Positions 8,889-19,277 of a stretch of 64,000 nt of DNA are shown here, piece after piece (position 1 is the stretch's first letter; each line of letters opens with the position of its first letter). Both the position numbers and the translations under genes were made by a program. Source of the stretch: Neolewinella litorea (GTDB taxonomy: Bacteria > Bacteroidota > Bacteroidia > Chitinophagales > Saprospiraceae); assembly GCF_004803465.1 (NCBI RefSeq), contig NZ_SRSF01000001.1, forward strand, positions 558,501 to 622,500. The letters are read 5' to 3'. Under the pieces are notes generated by a model. It ran no database searches. It saw only the letters and a program-made list of their open reading frames with translations, and was not told where the DNA came from.

Positions 8889-9752
8889 ATGATGATACTC
8901 CTGACCCTACTACTGACGATCTGGACGGCCGGCCTATCCGCCCAACTGGTGGGAGACAAACAGAGCGGCCTGGCCAGTTACTACTCCGCCGAATACAACG
9001 GCGCCGAAACGGCCTACGGGACCATCTATAATAAGGACGAACTGGTAGCCGCGCACAAAGCCTATCCTTTCAACAGCAGCGTGCGCGTGACGAACGAGGA
9101 AAACGGCAAGTCGGTGGTGGTGCGCATCATCGACAAGGGGCCCTTCATCCGGGGGCGGATCATCGAATTGAGCGAACGAGCGGCCGCGGAACTCGGCATG
9201 CTCGGACAGCGGACCGTCCCGGTGGAACTCACGCTGCTTTCCACCCCCGATCAGCAGGCCATGCGCCCATCCGAACCCGCACCGGCCCGCGCCATACCCG
9301 AAAACAATCCAACCCGGGACACACGGCCACCGGCCTCTCCCCCACCCCCCGCCACACGCGCGGTAGAACCCGAACCCCAGACTTCTGCCCCACCTCCGGC
9401 CCCGGCAGTTTCCGCGAAACGCACGGCTGCTCCGCCCCGCCGCCCCGCCAAGGTCAAAACCTTTGCAGCGGGCCTCTACCAAATCGCGCTGGATGAACCT
9501 GAATCCGGCAAGTTTGGGGTGCAGGTGGGTAGATACAGCTCTCTGGAAAGCGCCATGGATAAGGTGGCCGAGCTTCAAGGACGGTACTTCGACGACATTC
9601 TGCTGCAGAAAGTGCCGGAAAATCCGAAGGGGTTTTCTTACAAAATCATCCTCGGCCCGTTCAACGATCAGCCGAGCGCCCAGAACTATGCTTCTGACCT
9701 GAAAAGTCGCTACGGCATTCAGGGCTTCACCGTCGAGCTCGATCAGCGCTAG
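8889..9752 (+). CDS. rlpA: RlpA-like septal/cell-wall protein with DPBB and SPOR domains
   Basis: A 287-residue exported protein: signal peptide (1-18), a double-psi beta-barrel domain of the RlpA lytic transglycosylase family (about 27-105, with 'GLASYYSAEYNG', 'VRVTNEENGKSV' and 'RIIDKGPF'), a Pro/Ala-rich linker (about 120-190) and a C-terminal SPOR domain (about 205-287). SPOR domains bind denuded glycan strands at division sites, so the protein likely acts on septal peptidoglycan. Whether it is catalytically active, as in Pseudomonas, or structural, as in E. coli, cannot be told from sequence. The next gene, an OmpA-type lipoprotein, begins 6 nt later, so both probably work at the peptidoglycan-outer membrane interface. 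Confidence 0.9.
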   Translation: MMILLTLLLTIWTAGLSAQLVGDKQSGLASYYSAEYNGAETAYGTIYNKDELVAAHKAYPFNSSVRVTNEENGKSVVVRIIDKGPFIRGRIIELSERAAAELGMLGQRTVPVELTLLSTPDQQAMRPSEPAPARAIPENNPTRDTRPPASPPPPATRAVEPEPQTSAPPPAPAVSAKRTAAPPRRPAKVKTFAAGLYQIALDEPESGKFGVQVGRYSSLESAMDKVAELQGRYFDDILLQKVPENPKGFSYKIILGPFNDQPSAQNYASDLKSRYGIQGFTVELDQR

Positions 9753-9758
9753 CCTAAA

Positions 9759-10739
9759 ATGAACGTTATGAAATCCTGCCTTGCCTTACTGCTGCTGCTT
9801 CCCCTGCTGGTGACCTCCTGCGTGCCCAAATCGCAGTTCGACGCCCTGGTGTTGGAGCGCAACCTTTACCGCAGCCAGGCCGTGCACGCCGACAGCGTGG
9901 CCGACGCCCGATTACGCGCGGAAGCGGACAGCCTCCGTCAATTGTCCTACGCCCGAGAACAGCAAGTGCGCGAGATCGAAAATCTGAAGGCCACCAACCG
10001 TTCCCTGAGCGATCAGGTAAACGATCTTCGCGGCCGCTACGAGTCACTCCTGGAACAGAACCGGGAAATGGTTGCCGGCTCGGGATCCGAAGCCGTCTCC
10101 CTGCAGCAGGAACTAACCGAACGCCGGGCGGAACTCAACCGCCGGGAGAGCGCCTTGCGGCAAGCTGAGCTGAACTTGCAAGCACGGGAGCAACGCCTGT
10201 CCAGCGTAGCCGAGATGCGGCAGGGGCAACCCGGACCTGCGATCTATAACCGGGAAGCGGAGGCACGCGGCACTACGCCACTGGACCCCACCTCCGGAGC
10301 CGTCGTTGACGCCGGCATACTCTTCGACGAGTTGAAGCAGTTGATGGTGGCCGTCACGGACAGCGGTTATGTGATCGACCGGCCGGCACCCGATCAAATT
10401 CACCTGGAGCTTTCCGCCGGCCTCCTTTTTGCCGACAGCAGCGCCGTCAGCCTCAGCGGTCAACGGCTGCTGCGCCGCCTGGGGGGCACCCTGCGCAATT
10501 ATCCGCAGGCACAGTATACCGTAGTCGGCCACGCCGAATCCATTGACGGGGACCCTCAGCGGGCCTACGCGGCCAGTACCGGACGGGCCGCGCAGGTTGC
10601 CGTTGAACTGGCCCGTTACGGCGTTGACCCGGGACGCGTAGTGGCGGGCGGCAAGGGATTCTACGGGGCCGACACTTCCGCTTTCACCGGTTTGGCGGGC
10701 AGCCGACGGGTGGAGATCGCGATTACAATTCCGGAGTAG
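9759..10739 (+). CDS. OmpA-family peptidoglycan-associated lipoprotein with coiled coil
   Basis: A 326-residue lipoprotein. Signal peptide with lipobox 'LVTSC' (Cys21), then a long charged coiled coil from about residue 40 to 150 rich in Glu, Arg, Leu and Gln, and a C-terminal OmpA/MotB domain (about 205-325, 'YTVVGHAESIDGDP' and 'GGKGFYGAD') that binds peptidoglycan. It is probably anchored in the outer membrane with the coiled coil spanning the periplasm, as in Pal-like or gliding-linked OmpA proteins. It follows rlpA closely. Its last 17 nt overlap the 3' end of the convergent DUF3810 gene. The usual OmpA Asp/Arg ligand residues are only partly recognisable. Confidence 0.85.
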   Translation: MNVMKSCLALLLLLPLLVTSCVPKSQFDALVLERNLYRSQAVHADSVADARLRAEADSLRQLSYAREQQVREIENLKATNRSLSDQVNDLRGRYESLLEQNREMVAGSGSEAVSLQQELTERRAELNRRESALRQAELNLQAREQRLSSVAEMRQGQPGPAIYNREAEARGTTPLDPTSGAVVDAGILFDELKQLMVAVTDSGYVIDRPAPDQIHLELSAGLLFADSSAVSLSGQRLLRRLGGTLRNYPQAQYTVVGHAESIDGDPQRAYAASTGRAAQVAVELARYGVDPGRVVAGGKGFYGADTSAFTGLAGSRRVEIAITIPE

Positions 10740-11796
10740 GCTTCCATTTCCGGTACCCCTCCACCAGTTGCACTACCCGGCCGTAATTCAGCAGCCCCTC
10801 GTGGATGCCCTGCGCCTTTAGGTAGGCAGTGTAGGTAGCGTCGCGCAGCGCCGGGGCGATATCCTGATATTTTTCTCCGTTGTCGTATATAGCCTGCAAG
10901 TCGTTGCGGATGCCCGGATCCAGCTCGGCGGACCGCCACTTCAGGTAATTTTCCGGATCGGCGTACCGCAGTAGTCCGGCCAGGTGTCGCCAGTACGCCA
11001 GTTCCAGAGCGTAGCGGAGCAAAGGGTCCTGGCTTTCGCGGGCGGTGAGGTAGGCCCAGAACGAACAGCTGCCCTCATCCCCGAATCCGTATGCGTGGGC
11101 CAGTTCGTGGGCCATCACGGCGGGTTTTTGCAGGGGGTGTAGTCCGGCGTCGATATTCCCTTGTGCGGCCCAGGGCCAGTATACTCCGGCGGTGCTCAGC
11201 CGTAGCAATATTCCCCGCGGCAGCAATTCCCAGCCGCGCGGTCGGCCGGGTGCCGGATACCCGTGTCGGAGCAGGGCGGAGGCCAGCAGTGGGCGGATGC
11301 TGGATTCCAGGTCGGCGGGAAAAAGGTCCCGTCGCAGTGCCGTGGTATCGGTGGTCACTTGCCCGCGCAGGTCGGCCAGTTCCGCCGCCGTACGGTACAC
11401 CCGCGTGCGCAGCTGGTCCACATCGGGCTCGTAGGTAGCGAAGCCGATCCTGTCCTCAACAGCTACCCGTCCATAATTGAAACCCCAAAGCCATAAAAAG
11501 GCCAGCACCAGTACGGTCAGGATACACGACAACCGGTAGCCCATACCGGACAGTGCGTAGCGTTTGCCGCGTTCGGGATCCCGTAGGCGCACGCGGCGAA
11601 ACCGCATGAACTCCAAAATAGTAAGCGCGACGACCACCGCCCAAAAAGCATAGAACAGGGGAAAGGGGAGCTGTCCCAAGGTAGCATCCCAGCCGGCGCG
11701 GACCCACGGAAAGAGGCCCCGGCTGTACAGGTTTTCGAGCGTATCGGCCGGCAGGAAAATCCGCAGCAGGATACTCACAAAGGCGGCAATCAGCAA
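10723..11796 (-). CDS. DUF3810-family membrane metallopeptidase-like protein
   Basis: A 357-residue protein with about three N-terminal membrane segments (near residues 1-15, 45-65 and 88-108) and a large soluble domain carrying 'HELAH' (230-234) and a nearby Glu (E241), the pattern of a zincin metallopeptidase active site. It resembles the DUF3810 family, which is common in Bacteroidota and of unproven function. The start is unclear: the TTG at 11796 is used here, but the frame stays open further upstream with no ATG, and the residues before it (PVALIP) would lengthen the first membrane segment. It converges on and overlaps the OmpA-like gene by 17 nt. Confidence 0.75.
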   Translation of the reverse strand: MLIAAFVSILLRIFLPADTLENLYSRGLFPWVRAGWDATLGQLPFPLFYAFWAVVVALTILEFMRFRRVRLRDPERGKRYALSGMGYRLSCILTVLVLAFLWLWGFNYGRVAVEDRIGFATYEPDVDQLRTRVYRTAAELADLRGQVTTDTTALRRDLFPADLESSIRPLLASALLRHGYPAPGRPRGWELLPRGILLRLSTAGVYWPWAAQGNIDAGLHPLQKPAVMAHELAHAYGFGDEGSCSFWAYLTARESQDPLLRYALELAYWRHLAGLLRYADPENYLKWRSAELDPGIRNDLQAIYDNGEKYQDIAPALRDATYTAYLKAQGIHEGLLNYGRVVQLVEGYRKWKPTPEL

Positions 11797-11940
11797 GGGA
11801 ATCAGGGCGACAGGGCGCGGGTGCAGGGCTTTCCCGGGATGCCGGGCTCCGGGACTACGGACCCGGTCGAACTCAACTATGACTGTCTTCCTGCGTTTGA
11901 TGATCGTGTGATTTGCACAATAAACGTAAACTTAAGCAAG

Positions 11941-12267
11941 ATGGCTTTTGAATTAACCGACAGCAATTTCAAACAGGAAGTGCTGGAAAAGAAAGGAATT
12001 GCCCTGGTAGACTTTTGGGCAGAATGGTGTGGCCCCTGTAAAATGATCGGCCCCGTCGTTGAAGAACTTTCTAAAGAGTACGACGGCAAGGCGCTTATCG
12101 CCAAAGTCGACGTCGACGAAAACGCAGAATTGACCCAGCGCTACGGCGTGCGCAACATCCCCACGATCCTGATCCTTAAGGACGGTGAAGTGGTGGACAA
12201 GCACGTAGGCTTCGCCACGAAGGAAGCCCTGGCACAGAAGATCGAGGCTCAGCTCCAAACTGCCTAG
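11941..12267 (+). CDS. trxA: thioredoxin
   Basis: A 108-residue thioredoxin with the redox motif WCGPC (C30 and C33), the cis-proline segment 'RNIPTILIL' and the expected length. It is the cytoplasmic disulfide reductase for enzymes such as ribonucleotide reductase. The ATG at 11941 is chosen because the frame upstream (open to 11821) encodes nothing thioredoxin-like. It is a single-gene unit with a strong terminator right after it. Its reductase, trxB, lies about 36 kb away in the same window. Confidence 0.97.
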   Translation: MAFELTDSNFKQEVLEKKGIALVDFWAEWCGPCKMIGPVVEELSKEYDGKALIAKVDVDENAELTQRYGVRNIPTILILKDGEVVDKHVGFATKEALAQKIEAQLQTA

Positions 12268-12290
12268 CCCGAAATCAATATATTGGCTAA

Positions 12291-12324
12291 GCCCCTGCGG
12301 TCCCCGGACCGCAGGGGCTTTTTT
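12291..12324 (+). terminator. Rho-independent terminator after trxA
   Basis: A near-perfect GC-rich hairpin (12291-12303 complementary to 12306-12318) followed by six T residues, 24 nt after the trxA stop. Confidence 0.95.
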
Positions 12325-12441
12325 ACGATCGCTACGCCGGGACCTGGCTACATCTTATGAAGTTTTGTTTGGAATTAATCTAAACAATACCCTTGTGGTA
12401 GCAGACCGCCCAACTAAAGTAGGCCATCTTTCATTTCCTGT

Positions 12442-12449
12442 TAACTTTG
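12442..12449 (+). promoter_or_regulatory. -7 box for sdhCAB
   Basis: TAACTTTG matches the Bacteroidota -7 consensus TAnnTTTG and lies 30 nt before the sdhC ATG. No good -33 TTTG was found at the right distance. Confidence 0.5.
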
Positions 12450-12479
12450 GCGCCCAAGGCTAAAATCTGGCATTTTCCT

Positions 12480-13223
12480 ATGGCTACACGCACCGCGAAT
12501 CGTACTTCCTCAAGTGTCGGCTGGTTCGGCAAATTTCTTTCCTCCAGTATTGGACAGAAGGTAATCATGTCGTTGACCGGCCTGTTCCTCATCATCTTTC
12601 TTGTCGTTCACCTCATCGGCAACCTGCAGCTGATCCTCCCCGGTGATGAAGGCTACGCTTTTAACAGCTACGCTTACTTCATGACGAACAATCCCGTCAT
12701 AAAGACGACTTCTTTCCTGCTCTACGCATTCATCCTGCTGCACGCCATCCAGGGCATCTACCTGTGGAACGTGAACCGCAAGGCACGCGGCGCCCAGGGA
12801 TACGCTACCAAGGTCGACCGGACTGCGGGGGCAAGTAAGTCCTCCATCTATATGGGCTCACTGGGTATGGTGATTTTCGCCTTCATCGTGGTGCACATGG
12901 TCCAGTTCTGGGGTCAAATGCATTTTACGGACAACGTAGGTCCCTTCACCGCGGAGGGATACGAGGGTGCCAAGGACCTGTACGCGCTGGTAAGCCAGAC
13001 CTACGAGAACCTGGGCATCGTGATCTTCTACGTGGTGGCCATGATCTTCATTGCCTTTCACCTCTGGCACGGATTCCAGTCGGCCTTTCAGACGCTCGGG
13101 TTGAACCACAAGAAGTACACCCCGCTGATCAAGGCGGTGGGCTATACCTACAGTGTTTTGGTACCACTGGGCTTCGCGGCCATCCCCGTGATCATGTACC
13201 TGCGTTCCCGCGGCATCCTTTAA
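12480..13223 (+). CDS. sdhC: succinate dehydrogenase cytochrome b subunit
   Basis: A 247-residue integral membrane protein with five predicted helices. It is the single-polypeptide, dihaem-type cytochrome b anchor found with Bacteroidota and Bacillus complex II. 'VIMSLTGLFLIIFLVVHLIGN' covers the first helix and a haem-ligand His; other candidate ligand His residues sit in 'LHAIQG', 'VHMVQF' and 'HLWHG'. It binds haem, passes electrons to menaquinone and anchors SdhAB to the inner membrane. The ATG at 12480 is preferred to a TTG at 12447 because the latter overlaps the predicted -7 box. sdhA follows after 21 nt. Confidence 0.95.
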   Translation: MATRTANRTSSSVGWFGKFLSSSIGQKVIMSLTGLFLIIFLVVHLIGNLQLILPGDEGYAFNSYAYFMTNNPVIKTTSFLLYAFILLHAIQGIYLWNVNRKARGAQGYATKVDRTAGASKSSIYMGSLGMVIFAFIVVHMVQFWGQMHFTDNVGPFTAEGYEGAKDLYALVSQTYENLGIVIFYVVAMIFIAFHLWHGFQSAFQTLGLNHKKYTPLIKAVGYTYSVLVPLGFAAIPVIMYLRSRGIL

Positions 13224-13244
13224 CCTTACCTGAAGCATCGAGCT

Positions 13245-15239
<1,995 letters not shown>

Positions 15240-15254
15240 CTGGCCTTGGAAAAT

Positions 15255-16013
15255 ATGAAACTCAAGCTCAAGATCTGGAGAGAGGGGGGAAAGTACCCCA
15301 AAGGCCAGTTTGTAAGCTATGACATTGCCGGCGTCAACGACCACATGTCCTTTCTGGAGATGCTTGACGTCCTCAACGAACGCCTTATCAGCGAAAAGGA
15401 GGATCCCATCGCTTTCGAGCATGACTGCCGCGAAGGCATTTGCGGTACCTGCTCGCTGGTGATCAATGGATACCCCCACGGACCGATGCAGCAGACCACC
15501 GCCTGTCAGCTGCACATGCGCAATTTCCGTGATGGAGAAACCATCACCATCGAACCCTGGCGTTCACGCGCTTTCCCGATTGTGAAAGATCTGGTGGTTA
15601 ACCGCGACGCCTTCGACCGCATCATCCAGGCCGGCGGCTACATCAGTGTCGACACTGGGCAGGCCCAGGACGGCAACGCCATTCCCATCGAAAAGGACCA
15701 GGCCAGCCATGCCTTCGACGCCGCCACCTGTATCGGATGCGGTGCCTGCGTGGCCGCCTGCCCGAATGCTTCGGCCATGCTGTTCGTCGGCGCGAAAGTG
15801 AGCCACCTGGCACAGATGCCCCAGGGCAAAATCGAGGCCGCTACCCGCGCCCAGCGCATGGTGGCTCAGCACGATGCCGAAGGCTTTGGCCGTTGCTCCA
15901 ACATCACGGCCTGCGAGGCGGAGTGCCCGAAGGGCATCAGCGTGGAGCACATCGCGCGCCTCAACCGCCAGTACATCGCCTCCACATTGGGCAGCGAGAA
16001 GGTAGTAGAGTGA
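15255..16013 (+). CDS. sdhB: succinate dehydrogenase / fumarate reductase iron-sulfur subunit
   Basis: A 252-residue protein with three Fe-S centres visible as cysteine motifs: the 2Fe-2S ferredoxin loop 'CREGICGTC' near residue 58, '[12 protein letters not shown]' near 160 for the 4Fe-4S cluster, and the '[15 protein letters not shown]' segment near 215 for the 3Fe-4S cluster. It carries electrons from SdhA flavin to the quinone site at SdhC. The ATG at 15255 is chosen over a TTG 9 nt earlier. The gene ends the sdhCAB operon; no obvious terminator follows before the convergent lipoprotein gene 15 nt away. Confidence 0.97.
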   Translation: MKLKLKIWREGGKYPKGQFVSYDIAGVNDHMSFLEMLDVLNERLISEKEDPIAFEHDCREGICGTCSLVINGYPHGPMQQTTACQLHMRNFRDGETITIEPWRSRAFPIVKDLVVNRDAFDRIIQAGGYISVDTGQAQDGNAIPIEKDQASHAFDAATCIGCGACVAACPNASAMLFVGAKVSHLAQMPQGKIEAATRAQRMVAQHDAEGFGRCSNITACEAECPKGISVEHIARLNRQYIASTLGSEKVVE

Positions 16014-16027
16014 TTACTGTTGCCCCC

Positions 16028-16594
16028 TTACCGCGCGCGGAACGTATATGTCACCGTGTAGGAAAACGGGGGCAGTATGAGGTTGTTCTCTACCGTACGG
16101 TCTTGTCGAAGAACCAGCAATTCTTCGGATACTTCCACCACTTCATACTCCGTGCTTTCGGTATTTGCCTGGTCAGAAAGGGTCAGGCGGGTTACGGAAA
16201 GATCACTGGAATACCGCTTCAGATCAAAAACGTCCAATACATGGGGCGGGCTGTTCTCCGGGCAGTCCGCCCCGTCTTTTACCAGCACCACCAATCCACC
16301 GTCGAAGAAAAGCACGTCGTCTCGCTCACAATCCTCGATGGCGGTAACCGCGGCGATGCGGTCGTCGTAATTGCCGCGTATCTCCTCGCGGGTCAAGCCT
16401 GAGCTATCCACCGTGCTGTCCGGCAATGCCATCACCGCTTCGTCAACGCGGGCGGCGAAGTCACTTTCCACCGAAACGATCTGCCAGCCGTCGAAGCGGG
16501 AAAGTTGATTAATGGGGAGAAGCGGGGCATCATCCTCACCGCAGGCGGCAAGGAGGACCAATAAAATCAGGCCGGTCAAGAAAAAGTTTTTCAT
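16028..16594 (-). CDS. small lipoprotein of unknown function
   Basis: A 188-residue protein starting at the ATG at 16594. It has a clear lipoprotein signal, 'MKNFFLTGLILLVLLAAC', with the lipobox Cys at residue 18. The mature part is acidic and rich in beta strands, with three Cys beyond the lipobox. The C-terminal 'PPFSYTVTYTFRAR' resembles the last strand of a lipocalin-like or meta-domain barrel, but I do not recognise the family. It lies convergent to sdhB with only 14 nt between stop codons and apart from the gene behind it, so context gives no clue. Confidence 0.7.
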   Translation of the reverse strand: MKNFFLTGLILLVLLAACGEDDAPLLPINQLSRFDGWQIVSVESDFAARVDEAVMALPDSTVDSSGLTREEIRGNYDDRIAAVTAIEDCERDDVLFFDGGLVVLVKDGADCPENSPPHVLDVFDLKRYSSDLSVTRLTLSDQANTESTEYEVVEVSEELLVLRQDRTVENNLILPPFSYTVTYTFRAR

Positions 16595-16809
16595 GCTGCT
16601 TTGTGCTGGTAACGTAGTGGTAAAGTATAGTGATGTCTTCCGTGTTGGAAATAGGGGTTGATCCTCAACTACAAAGACCGATGGGCTAGTTGAGTCGGTG
16701 CGTGCCCTACGTGCCATTGTTCGCCCCATCCCACGTCACACTGGTACCATTGGACTTAACGGGATAACGCACACACCCACGGCATGGCGGGGTATAGTGC
16801 AGGATTTAG

Positions 16810-16827
16810 GGTGTCCTTATGGACACC
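16810..16827 (-). terminator. hairpin after the TonB-like gene
   Basis: A 7-bp perfect stem (GGTGTCC / GGACACC) with a TTAT loop lies about 30 nt past the TonB-like gene's stop. No U-run follows, so a terminator or mRNA 3'-end role is only suggested. Confidence 0.35.
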
Positions 16828-16855
16828 AGCCAGGAGCAACTAACCACAAAAGCTG

Positions 16856-17827
16856 CTACTGCACCTTGAAATTGTAGCTGATCCGGCCGCACTGCTCGGC
16901 CGGGGCCATCGGGTTGGCGGCGAAGCGCCAGCGTCGGGCGTTCTTGGTAGCCGCGGCTACCAGGGTCGGGTCGGCGGTACTGCTACCGTTCTGCGTGTAG
17001 TTCGCCTTGGTGATCTCACCATCGGGGTTCACGCAAACCTCAATTACTACGGTGCCGGAAACCTGACTGTTTTCCTGGACGGGTGGACTGGCCAGCACCC
17101 CGCGTCCGCCCAGTCCGCCACTCACGCGCCCGCTGCCGGTGGATATGCCACTCAGCCGGTCGGCATTGGGATCCCCGTCGTCGACGCCCTGGTTGCCGGA
17201 CTGTCCGGTGTTTCCGTTACCGCTGCCCTGTCCGAATGCCCCACCGAGTTGTCCTTTGAGTGCATCGGCTTCGGCCTGGCGGCGACGTTCGGCTTCTTCC
17301 GCGGCGCGTTTGGCGGCGGCGGCGGCTTCCTGTTGCCGACGGCGCTCGGCGGCTTCTTCTTGCTGGCGCCGGCGTTCGGCATCCGCTTCCTGCTGGCGGC
17401 GGCGCTCATCGGCGGCCTCTTCCTGTCGGCGGCGGCGGTCCTCAGCTTGTCTTGCGGCTTCTTCACGGGCCTTCTGCTTGCGCAGGGCCACTTCTGACGG
17501 GTCTTCCGTGACGATTACGTCGCGCTGTTGTGGGGCAGGCTTTGGATCGGCGGCAGGGGGTGGTGGAGGGGGCGGGTCCGCAGGTGCCGGGGGCGTCGGT
17601 TCTACTTCCGTAACCTGTGGTTGCACGGGCGCGGCGGCGTTCTCGTCGCCCTGTCCCACGTCAACAAAACCTAGGTTCACCAGAATGCCCGGCTGCCCCG
17701 GCGGCGGGTTCTGGAAAAAGAAGATCGGCCAAATCAGCAGCAGCAAAATGAGCACCGTGCCGATGCCCGCGGTGATCTTGCCGGTACGGTCTCCCCGGAT
17801 TTCGCTTTCACTGAGTGTGGTATTCAT
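16856..17827 (-). CDS. TonB/TolA-like energy-transducer protein
   Basis: A 323-residue inner-membrane-anchored protein: one N-terminal helix (about residues 20-40), a Pro-rich stretch (about 70-100), then about 90 residues of Arg/Gln/Glu/Ala coiled coil, a Gly/Asn/Ser-rich linker and a C-terminal TonB-like domain ('VVIEVCVNPDGEITKANYTQ', 'ARRWRFAANP'). The layout resembles TolA more than classic TonB, but the C-terminal domain is of the TonB type seen in Bacteroidota. It could transmit proton-motive energy from ExbBD to outer membrane receptors such as the SusC in this window; no exbB or exbD adjoins it. The two Cys in the last domain may form a disulfide. Confidence 0.8.
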   Translation of the reverse strand: MNTTLSESEIRGDRTGKITAGIGTVLILLLLIWPIFFFQNPPPGQPGILVNLGFVDVGQGDENAAAPVQPQVTEVEPTPPAPADPPPPPPPAADPKPAPQQRDVIVTEDPSEVALRKQKAREEAARQAEDRRRRQEEAADERRRQQEADAERRRQQEEAAERRRQQEAAAAAKRAAEEAERRRQAEADALKGQLGGAFGQGSGNGNTGQSGNQGVDDGDPNADRLSGISTGSGRVSGGLGGRGVLASPPVQENSQVSGTVVIEVCVNPDGEITKANYTQNGSSTADPTLVAAATKNARRWRFAANPMAPAEQCGRISYNFKVQ

Positions 17828-17966
17828 ATTCTTGGTTTCTACGCCTTGGATGCAAAACTGCGTTCGAATGCATAATAGTGTAGCGAAATGGGAATTTCGC
17901 TACCTCCCCCACCCCGTCGGCTTATCGAGCCACTTTACTGATTGGTCAGGGAGCCAGCCGGTTAAA

Positions 17967-18317
17967 TTAGCTCCTTTGCGCTTCCCAATACAGCCACCCA
18001 ATGAGCAGGAACTGGATGAGCAATCTGCCGAATGCTATGGCTTTCGATCCGATCACCGGTCGGGTGCGCTGGAGGTCCACCACGTGTATGGGCAGAAAGA
18101 GGATCATGAGTGCGGCCGCTCCGTACAACCCAAAAGTGCGGGTGGCGGGCACCAACATGGCTACGCCGAGCACTACTTCCGCTACCCCTCCTGCGGCGTT
18201 GGCCGCGGCCTTGGGCATCCAGGATGGGATGATGGCATAATAGAACTGGGGGTTCACGAAGTGATACACGCCCGCGGCGATGAGGACAACGGCAAAGATA
18301 TAGGCAAACAGGGTCAT
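17967..18317 (-). CDS. DoxX-family small membrane protein
   Basis: A 116-residue protein with four predicted membrane helices and the DoxX-family pattern 'AGVYHFVNPQFYYAIIPSWMP' near the first helix, then 'GVAEVVLGVAML' and 'IHVVDLQRTRP'. Such proteins have been linked to oxidoreductase or thiol stress functions in some bacteria, but the role here is unknown. It is the last gene of a probable operon with the DUF4421 gene (6 nt upstream) and the M20 amidohydrolase. Confidence 0.8.
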   Translation of the reverse strand: MTLFAYIFAVVLIAAGVYHFVNPQFYYAIIPSWMPKAAANAAGGVAEVVLGVAMLVPATRTFGLYGAAALMILFLPIHVVDLQRTRPVIGSKAIAFGRLLIQFLLIGWLYWEAQRS

Positions 18318-18323
18318 GGGCGA

Positions 18324-19277
18324 TTAGTCTGGTACGTTAAACCGGTGGCCGATCGTAAGTTCAATCCGGGTTTCGAACACGCGGGTGTCCAGGTTTTCGG
18401 TATTGTCGATACTGGGAAGGTAGGCCGCCGTGACTGCGGTGTAGTTGTGTCGCCCGTTGTAGCCGAAGGCAATCCGGCCACGGACCCTGATACTGACGCG
18501 ATTGCGCTCGATCTCACGATCGGCCGCCAGGGGGTCGTAGGTTATGAATCGAATTTCCGGTCCGGCCACGGCCAGCGGAGTAAAGAAAAAGCTGCGGGCG
18601 AAAATGAAAGTGTGGGCATAGCCCAATCCCGCCGTCACCTTCGTTTGCGCGTACCGGTCAATTACCACTTCCCCCATTTGGTTGAAGGGCAGCGTCAAGC
18701 TGTCGGTCAGCAGCACTTGCCGGTTGATCGCCCCACCCAGCAGGAGCGATCCCGTGCTTTTTAATTGCCGACTATGCTGCCTAAAGGAGGAGCCCAGACT
18801 GAAGTGTTTGGAATTGAGTACCCGGAATCCGAAGACCAGCACATTGGTGAAGCGAATGTCTTCGCGGAAGGTGATCTCTTCATTCAGTCGCTGCTGCTCG
18901 AAACCGGTTGTCCGGCGCGCGTTGGCGTTCAGGTAAAACTTGTCGCGGTAGAACTGCAGGTTCAGTCCGAGCGACTGGGCGTTGCCGAACTCGCTGTCCG
19001 TACCCAGGTCGCTCACGGGTATACTGAAGGTGTAGCCGATCCACTTGTACCGCCCGCCGAGCCGTAGCGCGAGCCCCCTGTTAGACAAATTCAGGGTCTC
19101 CTGCTCTCCGACGAGAAAGGAGGCCGAGTTGTCGCGATACCGCAATCCGCCGTTCACGCGTGTCCTGCTGGTGAAGGTCTCTACAAAAGTAGAATCAAAC
19201 TGTGCGTGCACTACCGGACCCGCGAGCAGAAGCAGCAGGAAGGCCCCGATTCGCAAGCCAGCAGTGTTATTTGCCAT
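18324..19277 (-). CDS. DUF4421-like outer-membrane-type protein
   Basis: A 317-residue exported protein: the signal peptide ends 'VVHAQ' near residue 26, and the rest is a series of amphipathic beta strands with many aromatic residues ('GLALRLGGRYKWIGYTFSIP', 'FYRDKFYLNANARRTTGF') ending in 'ELTIGHRFNV', as in outer membrane barrels. It resembles the DUF4421 family of Bacteroidota; the function is unknown. The ATG at 19277 overlaps the end of the upstream amidohydrolase gene by 11 nt, and DoxX follows after 6 nt, so the three are probably translated from one mRNA. Confidence 0.75.
   Translation of the reverse strand: MANNTAGLRIGAFLLLLLAGPVVHAQFDSTFVETFTSRTRVNGGLRYRDNSASFLVGEQETLNLSNRGLALRLGGRYKWIGYTFSIPVSDLGTDSEFGNAQSLGLNLQFYRDKFYLNANARRTTGFEQQRLNEEITFREDIRFTNVLVFGFRVLNSKHFSLGSSFRQHSRQLKSTGSLLLGGAINRQVLLTDSLTLPFNQMGEVVIDRYAQTKVTAGLGYAHTFIFARSFFFTPLAVAGPEIRFITYDPLAADREIERNRVSIRVRGRIAFGYNGRHNYTAVTAAYLPSIDNTENLDTRVFETRIELTIGHRFNVPD

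Noticed and set aside
11821-11940. N-terminal extension of thioredoxin by 40 residues
   Set aside because: The extension has no signal peptide or family similarity; the ATG at 11941 gives the canonical thioredoxin length.
17139-18764. A 541-codon open frame on the plus strand
   Set aside because: Its Ser/Ala/Arg-rich low-complexity start mirrors the coiled-coil and Pro-rich coding of the TonB-like gene on the other strand, and it crosses the DoxX and DUF4421 genes.
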